Translations under genes and position numbers: made by a program
The notes under the pieces: generated by a model
What the model saw: only the letters and a program-made list of their open reading frames with translations
What the model was told of the DNA's origin: nothing
Database searches by the model: none
Source: Gimibacter soli
Lineage (GTDB): Bacteria > Pseudomonadota > Alphaproteobacteria > Sphingomonadales > Kordiimonadaceae
Direction: 5' to 3'
NCBI RefSeq assembly: GCF_028463845.1
Contig: NZ_CP116805.1
Span: forward strand, 2,170,001-2,234,000
Length of the DNA stretch: 64,000 nt
Shown here: positions 1 to 8,938 of the stretch, in pieces
Numbering within the stretch: the stretch's first letter is position 1
Layout: each line of letters opens with the position of its first letter

Positions 1-1
1 C

Positions 2-91
2 ATCAGCCGTCAGGGCCGGACCGGCCAGAAGACGGGAGGCTGGATCTATGTGACCGACGTGGAACAGGCCATCAAGATCGACGGCAGCTAA
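2..91 (+). CDS. 3' end of an unidentified protein (partial)
   Basis: Only the last 29 codons are in the window; the frame is open from the left edge to a TAA at 89-91. The tail ends in TGGWIYVTDVEQAIKIDGS. I do not recognise the family. It lies upstream of two cytochrome c/iron genes on the same strand, but about 240 bases separate them, so shared function is only a guess. Confidence 0.45.
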   Translation: MSRQGRTGQKTGGWIYVTDVEQAIKIDGS

Positions 92-239
92 TGCTCTGCC
101 CATGCCTGCTGATGCACTGCGCCAATTGTGCTCAGCAGGCAGCCCTGCGGCGGGATAACCTCGCGGTCCTGTCGCCGGTTCCAAGGGGTATCGGACGGCC
201 AGTCAGTCAGACTGTATTGACAATCCGGCTGTACCCCAC

Positions 240-280
240 GGCCTGGCAACATATGACCCCCATCTACACGTTGCCAGGCC
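240..280. repeat. perfect 11-bp inverted repeat
   Basis: GGCCTGGCAAC (240-250) and its exact complement GTTGCCAGGCC (270-280) flank a 19-base loop. It lies in the 240-base gap between the partial gene and the cytochrome c gene. It could end the upstream transcript or act as an operator for the downstream pair. No U-tract follows directly (ACCTTTTGGG), so a classical terminator is not certain. Nothing else was recognised in 92-331. Confidence 0.55.
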
Positions 281-331
281 ACCTTTTGGGCCTGTCCCAC
301 CATGAAAGCCGAGCACAGGGAACTCCAAAGG

Positions 332-811
332 ATGAAAGCCGAAAAGAAAAATTCGATCCTGAAATACACGGCAGCGCTTGGGGCTGTGTCCGCGTCACTC
401 TACCTGCTGTCCTATTATGAGGCGCAGACCCTCCCGGATATGACACTTCATCCGCAAAACCCGGACTTGGTGCAGCGCGGTCAAGTTCTGTACAGCCAAT
501 ATTGTGCTGGATGCCACGGCGACAACCTTGAAGGACAACCGGGTTGGCAGGAAAAGAAGGCACTTGAACGGCGCCGCGCGCCTCCGCTTGATGCGACAGG
601 GAAAGCCTGGAGGCACTCCGATAAATCGCTTTTCATAATGACCAAATTCGGTGTTCATGCGCTTGAGGGTATGGGCACATTGAACAGCGACATGCCCGCC
701 TTTGAGGACACCCTTAAGGACGAAGAGATTGTCGCCGTCCTTTCCTATGTCGAGAGCACATGGCCCAAAGGCGACACAGACGAACGTGAAAATACGTCAG
801 GGCCAGAATGA
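332..811 (+). CDS. membrane-anchored class I cytochrome c
   Basis: A 159-residue mono-haem cytochrome c. Residues 1-29 form a short basic stretch plus a hydrophobic segment (signal anchor), so the haem domain should face the periplasm. The haem attachment motif CAGCH is at residues 58-62 and a likely axial Met is in MPAF near residue 121. The start at 332 is preferred because it places the hydrophobic segment at the N-terminus; an in-frame ATG at 302 would add ten charged residues. It precedes the FTR1/cytochrome c gene by 72 bases on the same strand, which suggests electron transfer linked to ferrous or ferric iron handling. The exact redox partner is not known from sequence. Confidence 0.8.
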   Translation: MKAEKKNSILKYTAALGAVSASLYLLSYYEAQTLPDMTLHPQNPDLVQRGQVLYSQYCAGCHGDNLEGQPGWQEKKALERRRAPPLDATGKAWRHSDKSLFIMTKFGVHALEGMGTLNSDMPAFEDTLKDEEIVAVLSYVESTWPKGDTDERENTSGPE

Positions 812-883
812 GGTTGTGCATTGCCCTCTCGTGTCTCATATTAATTCTCAATTACATTTTTTGAAACGACTGGTAGCCCAACA

Positions 884-2788
884 ATGACCCGACTAAATTG
901 TTTACTCCTCAGCCTTATCCTGCAGTTCACCTTTCTGACCGGCACGTATGCGAATGACAGCGCCCGCCTGGTTCAGCTCGTTGACTATGTTGGCGTGGAC
1001 TATAGCGAGGCGGTTTCAAACGGCGTTGTTGTCAACCAGCTTGAATACGAAGAAATGGTGGAGTTTTCTGGCATCATTGAGATCGAATTGCAAAAGATGG
1101 CCACTGCATCAGAAATGCAGGGTTTGCTTGAGCAAGCGAAAGACCTGAAAGGCCTGATCCTTTCAAGAGCGCCGTCGGCAAAGGTCAAATCGCTCACACA
1201 GTCGATGCGCGCAACCATCATTCAGATGTCGGGCCTGAAGGTCACTCCGGATCAGGCTCCCGACATAGGCCGCGGCAAACTACTATATCAAGGGGAGTGC
1301 GCTGCGTGCCACGGCGCTGGCGGCAGCGGGGACGGTGAGCTTGCCGAGGAGTTGGACCCGCAGCCAACCGACTTCACGGATGAGGCGCGCTATAGCCAGC
1401 GTTCGCTCTACGCCTTGTATAACACCATCACGAACGGGGTCGAAGGAACCGGGATGGCTGCCTATGCGCATCTTTCAGCGGATGACCGGTGGAATCTCGC
1501 CGCCTATGTCGGGCAATTTGGTGCCATAGGAGACATGGCACACAAAGGCAGACAGATATGGCATCAATCTGATGCCTCAGCCCCGATTGACATCGAAAGA
1601 TATGCCGGGTTGTCACCAGAGGAGGCAGCGGAAAAGTGGGCCAGCGGCGCAGAGGTGATGGCATACCTGCGAACCGAACCGACGGCTTTGTTTGATCGCA
1701 AGGACCAGCCGCTTGATGTGGCAATTGCCTTGCTTCGATCCGGCCTGGACAGCTACGAGAATGGAGATGCCGAGAATGCCTATACAGCGACCCTTGCCGC
1801 TTACCTCGAAGGTTTCGAGCTTGTGGAGGCCAGCCTGTCCGCCATCGACGCTCCATTGATGCGGCAAATAGAAGCACAGATGATGCAACTCCGTAGCGCA
1901 ATCCGCACCGAAGTTCCGGTGGGTGAAGTCACGTCCCGTGTCCAGGAATTACAGTCCCTATTGCAGCGCGCCAAGACTGCCTTCAGCAATAACGAAGGGC
2001 TGTCCGCGTCGGCCGCGTTTGTCACCAGTCTGGTTATCCTGTTGCGTGAAGGCTTGGAGGCATTACTGGTGGTCGTGGCAATATCCGCTTTTCTGATGAA
2101 AACCGGACGGCGCGAAGCAATGCCATTTCTTCATACAGGCTGGATCGCCGCGCTTTTGCTGGGCGGCCTCACATGGGTGGTATCCGAACGCTTCATCCAA
2201 ATCAGCGGTGCCACACGCGAAGTGACCGAGGGTGTGGCCGCGCTGCTGGCTTCCGGCATGCTGCTGTTTGTCGGCTATTGGCTCCACAGCAAGACAAGCG
2301 CAGCCGGGTGGCAGGCCTTCATCCAGAAGAGTCTGCAGGCCGTCCTCAACAGGAGAACATTATGGGGCCTGACCGGACTGACCTTCATTTCCGTATATCG
2401 AGAAGTCTTTGAAACCATCCTCTTCTATCAGGCCCTTTGGGCCCAAGCCACCAGGGACAGCGCTGACTGGATCATGGCCGGGTTTGGCGCCGGGGTCTTG
2501 ATCCTTGCCATCGTGGCCGGGCTGGTTATCCGCTTCAGTGTAAGGTTGCCGCTACGACAGTTCTTTTCGAGCACAGGCATTCTGTTGCTCGCGCTATCGT
2601 TTATCTTTGCAGGCAAGGGCATCGCAGCGCTTCAGGAGGCGGGCACGATCCCGCAAACCCTGTTGCAGTTCAATGCGATCGAATGGTTGGGGATCTATCC
2701 CAACCAGGAAGGGCTGTATCTGCAGGCGGCAATCCTGATCGCTTCCCTTGCCTTCCTGTCCAGGAGTCTTTTTAGCAAGAAGAATTGA
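884..2788 (+). CDS. FTR1-family iron permease fused to a cytochrome c domain
   Basis: A 634-residue protein with an N-terminal signal peptide (about 1-23) and a periplasmic part carrying a c-type haem site CAACH at 139-143 with a candidate Met ligand near 191. The C-terminal membrane domain (about 377-630, several hydrophobic spans) has two RExxE motifs, REGLE at 388-392 and REVFE at 506-510. These are the iron-binding signature of FTR1/EfeU permeases. The inferred role is iron uptake across the inner membrane, with the haem domain handling electrons for iron oxidation or reduction. Together with the small upstream cytochrome it forms a two-gene unit. No EfeO/EfeB homologue is visible nearby. 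The downstream neighbour is a broken transposon, so the pair may be cargo. Confidence 0.88.
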   Translation: MTRLNCLLLSLILQFTFLTGTYANDSARLVQLVDYVGVDYSEAVSNGVVVNQLEYEEMVEFSGIIEIELQKMATASEMQGLLEQAKDLKGLILSRAPSAKVKSLTQSMRATIIQMSGLKVTPDQAPDIGRGKLLYQGECAACHGAGGSGDGELAEELDPQPTDFTDEARYSQRSLYALYNTITNGVEGTGMAAYAHLSADDRWNLAAYVGQFGAIGDMAHKGRQIWHQSDASAPIDIERYAGLSPEEAAEKWASGAEVMAYLRTEPTALFDRKDQPLDVAIALLRSGLDSYENGDAENAYTATLAAYLEGFELVEASLSAIDAPLMRQIEAQMMQLRSAIRTEVPVGEVTSRVQELQSLLQRAKTAFSNNEGLSASAAFVTSLVILLREGLEALLVVVAISAFLMKTGRREAMPFLHTGWIAALLLGGLTWVVSERFIQISGATREVTEGVAALLASGMLLFVGYWLHSKTSAAGWQAFIQKSLQAVLNRRTLWGLTGLTFISVYREVFETILFYQALWAQATRDSADWIMAGFGAGVLILAIVAGLVIRFSVRLPLRQFFSSTGILLLALSFIFAGKGIAALQEAGTIPQTLLQFNAIEWLGIYPNQEGLYLQAAILIASLAFLSRSLFSKKN

Positions 2789-2945
2789 TGTGGAGCCATT
2801 AAACACAACAAACGCAGGACAAGAATCATTGTGAAGTCACCCCGCGGTCTTGCCCGTAAGTGTAAAGGCGCTCAGCGAGTGCCTCTATTGTCTCGGATTC
2901 CCCTCGACGGCTCCGAAGAAGAAGGGACCGAAGGGATAGGAATGT

Positions 2946-5013
2946 TCAAGCCGCCGCCAATACATCAAGATCAAGCCTCTTGGACATGTCGAGATCGAAA
3001 ATGCCGTAGGGGTTGATATGTCCGTAAATCAATGGAGTAATGGCACGACGATCCTCCGTAGTTAACTTTCGTGTCCACCCCGGATCGGCCAGGACACGCT
3101 GCATCATCAGCGTATTGACATAGACGAGGCAAATCTGGAGAAGGTGCAGCGACAGTACGGACAATTCCTGTTCTTCCAGCCTGTTGGTTGCCACCTCTCC
3201 GCCTTTGCCAAAGAAAATAAACGAATTTGCGCTGTTCCAGTTTTCTACCACATTCAGCCCCTCATGAATTTCCCGCCGCAATTCCTCAGAACCCAAATAT
3301 CTGGCGAGGAAGACGGTCTTGATCGCTTTGCCCAGCTCGGTGAGGGCTTTGTAGGTCGGGTGTTGCACATTTGAGCGAGTGAAACGCCGCAGAATGGCCT
3401 CGGGTTCCGCGGTTCCCAGCTTCAAGGCTGCCGCAAACTTTACGATCTCGTCATATTGTTGCTCGATAAGTCGCCAGTCGATCGGACGCGTGAGGATGGG
3501 CTCCAGGTTACCATAATTCTGGCGTTTGCCTGCATCAGGCAGATAAAGCTTCTGGCGACTGATGGCTTTCAGCCGTGGCAGCAGGTCAAAGCCGAGCATA
3601 TGACAGAAAGCAAATGCCACTTCACTTTGTCCGTGGCTATCCACATACTGGCGATCAATTTCCATGTCAGTGCAGTGCTTGAGTACGCCTTCGATCATTG
3701 AGGCCACTTCAGACGAGGAGCACCGTTTGAGCTGAGAATAGATGCAAGTCGATTTCTTTTCGACATGCCAGTAAATCATAACACCACGGCCGCCATAGCG
3801 GATATGCCATTCCGTCATGAGATTCTGGTCCCATGCGCCAAACTTCTTGGAATCCGAGGCGCACGATGTCGTTCCTTCGCCCCAGATCTCCGGATTTCGT
3901 ATCGCGAAAACCGCATTGGCAACATGACTGGTCGCATTTCTCAGTGCATCCTTGTTGATAAAGCGCCGCCGGATATGCAGTAGTTCCTTGTAGCTTACAC
4001 CATGTGGCCCGGCACTGACCCGCTTCAGTCCGGCATTTGTACCCATGGCATAAAGGCACAACAGCAGACGTTTCTGAATGGTTTCGCGATCGAGAATTTC
4101 CCTGTTGCCCGACGTCTGAAACAGATCGCTGAAGGCGATCCGCAAGTCGGATTCCTTCAATACATCCAACAAACCCGTCATTGGCCACCGTTTCGCGAGT
4201 TCAGCTTTGATTGGTGCAATGCCTTGCGGCTCGGGCTGGGGCTCAAGAGGGGACAGGCAAATCCTGTTTTTGTGATTGGTGCGCAACGAAACTTTCCCGT
4301 TTCTCGGCATGCCGGCGTTTAACTCATATAAAGTCCGGTCCATATCCTTCTTTACACGTGCGATAAACTCCGCGGCATCTATGGGCTGCTCCAGCAAATC
4401 ATAATATTCTGTTCGCCGGTCATCGAAATCACCAGGCAAGTCTTCATCCGGATTACGGTAGCGATCAGCCCCAACAACCCAGACTTCTTTGCAGCGAATC
4501 CGCTCCCTAAGGGTTTGCAGAGCGCAGATTTCATAGTTGATCCGGTTAATCCGGGGACCGGTAGAAGCATCATATTCGATAGTAACTTCGCGCCATTTTT
4601 TGGGCACTACACCGTCGATCGGCAAACCTTCATCTAGCTGGATAAAGCGCCTGTTGTCGGTGCGCATCCTTTTAATCCAATCCAGGGCGTCAAGAAGGGG
4701 GCGATGCGCGGCGTTGTTTGAGCGAAAATCGAGCACATCAAGGATGGCCGGGAACATCTTGCGGTAGTGATTACCGTAAGAAGCCCGGAGGACGGTATGC
4801 ACCTTCTTTTTATAACCTGGTCCAGACGACTTGTATTCCTTCACCAGGTTGCTAAGAACCTCCGGATTGGCAACAGGGAAAACAACGTCGCAAACAGAGC
4901 CGTCCGGGTCAGTCAGGGCCGCATCGGCGATTTCAAACAGCAATCGTTCCTTCCCATATACTTTCTGGAAGTCAGCCTGTCCCCCGTCAGCGCCAATGGC
5001 ACAGATTTGAGGT
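2946..5013 (-). pseudogene. tnpA: Tn3-family transposase, 5'-truncated by an IS3 element
   Basis: The reverse-strand frame is open from the IS boundary (5013) to a TGA at 2946, giving about 689 residues against roughly 950-1000 in intact Tn3 transposases. The N-terminal third is missing. Family features are clear: the first catalytic Asp context [12 protein letters not shown], the second in [20 protein letters not shown], and the Glu in [23 protein letters not shown] at 4943 is the first possible start but lies inside conserved sequence ([19 protein letters not shown]), so it is not a natural start. No resolvase, res site or 38-bp terminal repeat was recognised in 2789-2945. The missing 5' end is not found on the far side of the IS, so insertion was accompanied or followed by a deletion or rearrangement. 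Confidence 0.88.
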
Positions 5014-5062
5014 TGTAAGTTAAGGAGGATTTGGGTCTCGTCGCAGTGACGAAGGAACGAAG

Positions 5063-5437
5063 ATGAGACCCAAATCCTCTAAGCCCAAAGCGACCGCCGA
5101 ACAGGTGGTGAAAGACATCCGCCGCGCCACTCGCCGGCATTTCTCGGCCGAAGACAAGATCCGGATCGTGCTCGAGGGCCTGCGCGGCGATGACAGCATC
5201 GCCGAGCTGTGCCGCAAGGAAGGCATTGCCCAGAGCCTCTATTATGTCTGGTCGAAAGAGTTCCTGGAGGCCGGCAAGCGGCGCCTGGCGGGTGACACGG
5301 CCCGCGCCGCTACCACCGACGAGGTCAAGGAACTGAAGCGCGAGGCCCGTGCCCTGAAAGAGTGCGTTGCCGACCTGACGCTTGAGAACCGCCTGCTCAA
5401 AAAAAGCATGATCGCGGATGGGGACGACGACGCATGA
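5063..5437 (+). CDS. IS3-family transposase OrfA
   Basis: A 124-residue DNA-binding subunit. Residues about 20-60 form the helix-turn-helix ([17 protein letters not shown] ... [11 protein letters not shown]), and residues about 90-115 form a leucine-zipper-like helix ([18 protein letters not shown]). It overlaps orfB by four bases (ATGA). A run of seven A (5399-5405) lies 30 bases before the overlap, and the -1 frame is open from there into orfB. An OrfAB fusion by ribosomal slippage is therefore possible, as in many IS3 elements, besides translational coupling. Confidence 0.9.
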   Translation: MRPKSSKPKATAEQVVKDIRRATRRHFSAEDKIRIVLEGLRGDDSIAELCRKEGIAQSLYYVWSKEFLEAGKRRLAGDTARAATTDEVKELKREARALKECVADLTLENRLLKKSMIADGDDDA

Positions 5438-6414
5438 GGTATCCCGCGTCCGAAAAACTGGAGATCATCCGGCTCGTCGAGCAGTCCCACCTGCCGACCA
5501 AACGCACGCTCGACAAGCTCGGCATCCCGCGCCGGACCTTTTACCGCTGGTACGACCGCTATCTTGATGGCGGCCCGGAAGCGCTCGAGGACCGGCCTTC
5601 AGCACCGAGCCGGGTGTGGAACCGCATCCCCGTTGCCGTCCACGACCGGATCATCGAGCTGGCCCTGGAGCAAAGCGAGCTGAGCCCACGCGAACTGGCG
5701 GTCCGCTTCACTCATGAGGCGCGTTACTACGTGTCGGAGGCCACGGTCTACCGCCTCCTCAAGGCCCATGATCTGATCACCAGTCCGGCTTATGTGGTGA
5801 TCAAGGCCGCCGATGCCTTCCACACCAAAACAACCCGGCCGAACGAGATGTGGCAGACCGATTTTACTTACTTCAAGATCCTCGGCTGGGGCTGGATGTA
5901 TCTCTCCACCGTGCTCGATGACTTCTCGCGCTACATCATCGCCTGGAAGCTGTGCACCACCATGCGGGCCGAGGATGTCACCGAGACGCTCGACATGGCG
6001 CTGGCGGCCTCGGGCTGTGCGACTGCCCAAGTCCATCACAAGCCCCGGCTCTTGTCGGACAATGGCCCGAGCTATATCGCCGGCGAGCTCGCCGACTATA
6101 TCAAGGCGCAGCGCATGAGCCATGTGCGAGGGGCACCGCTCCACCCGCAGACCCAGGGCAAGATCGAGCGCTGGCACCAGACCCTCAAGAACCGCATCCT
6201 GTTGGAAAACTACTTTCTGCCCGGCGACCTCGAAGCCAACATCGAGGCCTTCGTCGAGCATTATAACCACCAGCGCTACCACGAGAGCCTGAAGAACGTG
6301 ACCCCTGCCGACGTCTACTTCGGGAGGGCAGAAGCCATCCTCAAACAACGCGAAAGGATCAAGCGACAGACCATCGAACATCGGCGCTTGCAACACCGCA
6401 ACCGCGCCGCCTAA
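5434..6414 (+). CDS. IS3-family transposase OrfB (DDE integrase)
   Basis: A 326-residue catalytic subunit with an N-terminal helix-turn-helix (about 15-45) and an rve integrase core. The DDE residues are D143 (MWQTDFTYF), D209 (LLSDNGPSY) and E245 (QGKIERWHQ). The D209-E245 spacing is the canonical 35 residues. The C-terminal part has the usual YNHQRYHESL block. Length and motifs are complete, so the enzyme is predicted active. Its codon use resembles the host core more than the AT-rich genes just downstream. Confidence 0.95.
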   Translation: MRYPASEKLEIIRLVEQSHLPTKRTLDKLGIPRRTFYRWYDRYLDGGPEALEDRPSAPSRVWNRIPVAVHDRIIELALEQSELSPRELAVRFTHEARYYVSEATVYRLLKAHDLITSPAYVVIKAADAFHTKTTRPNEMWQTDFTYFKILGWGWMYLSTVLDDFSRYIIAWKLCTTMRAEDVTETLDMALAASGCATAQVHHKPRLLSDNGPSYIAGELADYIKAQRMSHVRGAPLHPQTQGKIERWHQTLKNRILLENYFLPGDLEANIEAFVEHYNHQRYHESLKNVTPADVYFGRAEAILKQRERIKRQTIEHRRLQHRNRAA

Positions 6415-6479
6415 CATCAACCCAATGGCGAGGCCTGAACTCCGCTAAGTTACGCCGCAACATGTGCCAAATGTTCTGA

Positions 6480-7037
6480 CGACGGACAAACGACTTCAAT
6501 CGAAGCTCTGACACCGCCCATGTTGGGGACTGGTTCTGCAATGCAGCTTGGAGTAGCTGTACCCCGCATGGATATGGCTCGGAATGCCCATCGAAGGGGA
6601 CTGTCGTAAGAGATAATAGCAAAGGCCCGGATTATTTCGTCACAACTCACTATCACAATTCGATCTTCAAAGTACGGGTGGCAGCGGGCTCGGAAGCACA
6701 ATATTGTCCTGGTTGGAGCGGTACACGCGGTACCGAGACCGGAACGGACCATATCCCGGTCGCACGCGAGGACACCAAAACAATCTCTAAATATGGGTCG
6801 GTTCTCTCTGGTAACAGCATTGCAGTTTTAAACAACGATTTTGACAATGACGGGGACACGCTAAGCATCAATAGTGTCACAACATTGACAGGCAACGCTG
6901 TGGGCCAAATTTCGGGGAATAACATCGTCATTACATCTGCCTCGCTGGGTACCCATCGACTGCGCTATGAGGCAAAGGACCCCGCCGGAAACATTGACTA
7001 CGCTTATATTGACATCAACGTGGTTCAAGGCAACTAA
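6480..7037 (+). pseudogene. C-terminal remnant of a secreted Ig/cadherin-like repeat protein
   Basis: The frame is open from just after a TGA at 6477-6479 to a TAA at 7035-7037 (185 codons), but the only start codon is a GTG at 6678, inside the open region. The last ~90 codons form one Ig/cadherin-like (tandem-95/VCBS-type) repeat: VLNNDFDNDGDTLSI followed by an RYEAKDPAGN block and a beta-rich end. The part before it is rich in Cys, Trp and aromatic residues (DWFCNAAWSSCTPHGYG). This looks like the tail of a larger extracellular protein cut off at the IS3 right end 26 bases upstream. A short intact protein starting at 6678 is the alternative. Confidence 0.6.
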
Positions 7038-7070
7038 TGCTTTAGCGCTACCTAAATGCTCAGGAAAACG

Positions 7071-7104
7071 GCAACCAGGACTAGCTGACGCTGGCCCTGG
7101 TTGC
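7071..7104. repeat. 9-bp perfect inverted repeat before the asparagine-synthetase-like gene
   Basis: GCAACCAGG (7071-7079) pairs with CCTGGTTGC (7096-7104) around a 16-base loop that itself has CAGG/CCTG complementarity. It lies between the Ig-like remnant and the start at 7124. It may be a terminator of the former or a leader structure of the latter; no U-run follows. Confidence 0.5.
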
Positions 7105-7123
7105 GACGTGGTTGATAAGGTTT

Positions 7124-8938
7124 ATGGATTTTCTTGTAGGTCAATTTAGAGAAATTGAACGTGTTTGGAGAGAGATTGCTAGGCTCGATTTCACTGCCTT
7201 TAGCTTCAATTCTGAAGAGATTGCAGTCAGGAAATGTGGTGATTATCTACTAGTTGGGCCTGAACGATCATTCTCCGAACGGAAGGCATTTTTCTATGAC
7301 GGTCATGGTTTTTTTGGTGACCTCTTTGTCCATACTTCTCACGAAAATAGCCCAAGAAGCAGTGACGTTCTAAACGCTACGGCAGGTGTTTTTTCGTTTG
7401 CTTCCGTGGATTTCCAAACCGGGGAAGTTTCAATCGGCTTGGACCCCCTTTCCCAGTACAATTTGTTTGTTTACTCTGACGCGGACATCAAAGTTGCCAC
7501 CACTTCAGCATACTATTTGGAGGCTATTCTTCGATGTATGTCTAAGCCCCTCAAGCGTTCGTTCCGCGTAGCTGCATTTGAAGCCGCTATCGGACTTGGA
7601 TTGGGACGCCAGACCGGCCTGGAAGGCGTCGAAACTTTGCCGGTCGGATATCAAATTAGGGCAAACATTCATGCCAAAGAATGGCAGATTTGCCCTGCAT
7701 TCTCTGGGGTGGGTCTGACTGCCAACGTTGACGCGCCGACCACATCGGTTGCCGCCGATAGTCTCGTCAAGGGGGTGGCCGCGGTCCATGCTCGATTTAG
7801 CAGGAAAGAGACAATATTTGATCTCACGGGTGGGATTGATAGCCGGCTGGTACTTGCAGCCTCTCGTGCGGCAGGAATGCGCAATCAACTTATTTCCAGA
7901 ATGGACGACGGTGTCGAAGAGGATGTTGAGATACCGAATTACATCGCAAATAAATTGGCGCTTTGTAGGGTGAATCGACCATCAAACTACTTTGGCGAAA
8001 CATTAGATTACCACGAATTGATGGCTCGCTCGGCTTTTCACCAGCAAGGAAATACAACCAGCCCGTTTTTCGATGTCGGGAGGTGGACCATTGACGGAAC
8101 CTGCCATTTACGAGGTGGATTCGGCGAGCTAACCAGAAGCTATTATCGCACAAAAAGCAGGACAAATTTTTGGAATCTTTGCAAAACGTTGGTTCCGTAC
8201 TTTGTACGGATCCGGCATGGGCAACAAACGAGCCCTACATCAATACATTATTCGTCTGTGCTGATGAGGCGGGTGTCAAAGTTTGAGAAATTAATAAACA
8301 AAAATTTTTTAAACATATTGGACATAGAAATTATCAATGTACTGGATTCAATCCTCAATTCAGATCCTAGAGAAAGAAATATATTAGAAAACTTCTATCT
8401 AGTTGATAGGTCACGGCGCCACTTTGGATACATGTCGCAAATGCTTAATCGCGTTCGGCCAGCTCCTGAACCTCTCGCCAATATCCACCTGTTCAATCTT
8501 TCGCTCTCGTATGGACGCTCAGACAGAATAAGTGGTCAACCGACATACGACTTGCTGAAACTGCTGGATCCTGAGTTGTTGGCGATGCCCATTTCAGCAG
8601 GCTCTTTGCCAGGCTGCAAAGGACAGCTGAATCGCTACGCTGGAAAGCTGGAATACGAACCGACGGGCCATATATCTTTCGAAGGCAGTTCTGGTGGGGT
8701 AGTTCCTTTGGAATCCGAAAGTATCAAGGATCATATAATTGACTATCTAATGAGCCAAAGGAGTGACTTTGTCGTTTGGGAGTATTTCAACAGATCTGTT
8801 TTTGAAGGAGGTGCTCAAGAATGGGATTTGGCATTCCTGCAAAAACTATACCTTGGGTCATTGTGGTATAATGGACAGGAATCTAAAGTAGCATTCTTGG
8901 GGAAAAAGCAGGTTTTTTATAAAAACGACGTTGAGTAG
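7124..8938 (+). CDS. asparagine-synthetase-like ATP-pyrophosphatase (AsnB/lasso-cyclase type)
   Basis: About 604 residues. The N-terminal ~190 residues resemble the class II glutamine amidotransferase fold of AsnB but lack the catalytic N-terminal Cys, so glutaminase activity is not expected. The C-terminal part has the PP-loop LTGGIDSR (about residues 234-241), which binds ATP and adenylates a carboxylate. Such proteins make amides or isopeptide bonds in secondary metabolism (lasso cyclases, beta-lactam synthetase-like enzymes) or in cell-surface pathways. ATG 7124 is chosen over an in-frame TTG at 7112. Its base composition is clearly more AT-rich than the flanking core genes, with rare stretches such as AAAAATTTTTTAAAC, which suggests recent transfer. 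No precursor peptide, leader peptidase or transporter gene is adjacent, so the substrate is unknown. Confidence 0.75.
   Translation: MDFLVGQFREIERVWREIARLDFTAFSFNSEEIAVRKCGDYLLVGPERSFSERKAFFYDGHGFFGDLFVHTSHENSPRSSDVLNATAGVFSFASVDFQTGEVSIGLDPLSQYNLFVYSDADIKVATTSAYYLEAILRCMSKPLKRSFRVAAFEAAIGLGLGRQTGLEGVETLPVGYQIRANIHAKEWQICPAFSGVGLTANVDAPTTSVAADSLVKGVAAVHARFSRKETIFDLTGGIDSRLVLAASRAAGMRNQLISRMDDGVEEDVEIPNYIANKLALCRVNRPSNYFGETLDYHELMARSAFHQQGNTTSPFFDVGRWTIDGTCHLRGGFGELTRSYYRTKSRTNFWNLCKTLVPYFVRIRHGQQTSPTSIHYSSVLMRRVSKFEKLINKNFLNILDIEIINVLDSILNSDPRERNILENFYLVDRSRRHFGYMSQMLNRVRPAPEPLANIHLFNLSLSYGRSDRISGQPTYDLLKLLDPELLAMPISAGSLPGCKGQLNRYAGKLEYEPTGHISFEGSSGGVVPLESESIKDHIIDYLMSQRSDFVVWEYFNRSVFEGGAQEWDLAFLQKLYLGSLWYNGQESKVAFLGKKQVFYKNDVE

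Larger units (their letters stand above)
5014..6454 (+). mobile_element. IS3-family insertion sequence
   Basis: The element carries overlapping orfA and orfB and is bounded by imperfect inverted repeats of about 27 bases. The left end starts TGTAAGTTAAGGAG at 5014. The complement of the right end reads CGTAACTTAGCGGAG from 6454, with a shared GG(T/C)CTCG block further in. The terminal base differs between the ends. I see no 3-4 bp target duplication: the left flank ends AGGT inside the Tn3 transposase, the right flank starts CCGC in unrelated sequence. The orfs look intact, so the element may still be mobile. Confidence 0.85.

Noticed and set aside
2831-2945. Possible Tn3 terminal inverted repeat (CCCCGCGG ... 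CGTAAG)
   Set aside because: The orientation is wrong for a GGGG...TAAG end beyond the transposase stop, and no partner end is present.
5399-5437. Classical A-AAA-AAG programmed frameshift site in the IS3 orfA
   Set aside because: The seven-A run is present, but its phase relative to orfA does not give the standard heptamer; only a weaker slip or coupling by ATGA can be claimed.
6450-6752. Reverse-strand ORF next to the IS3 right end as the missing Tn3 transposase 5' part
   Set aside because: Its translation has no Tn3 transposase motifs and lies opposite a better-supported forward frame.
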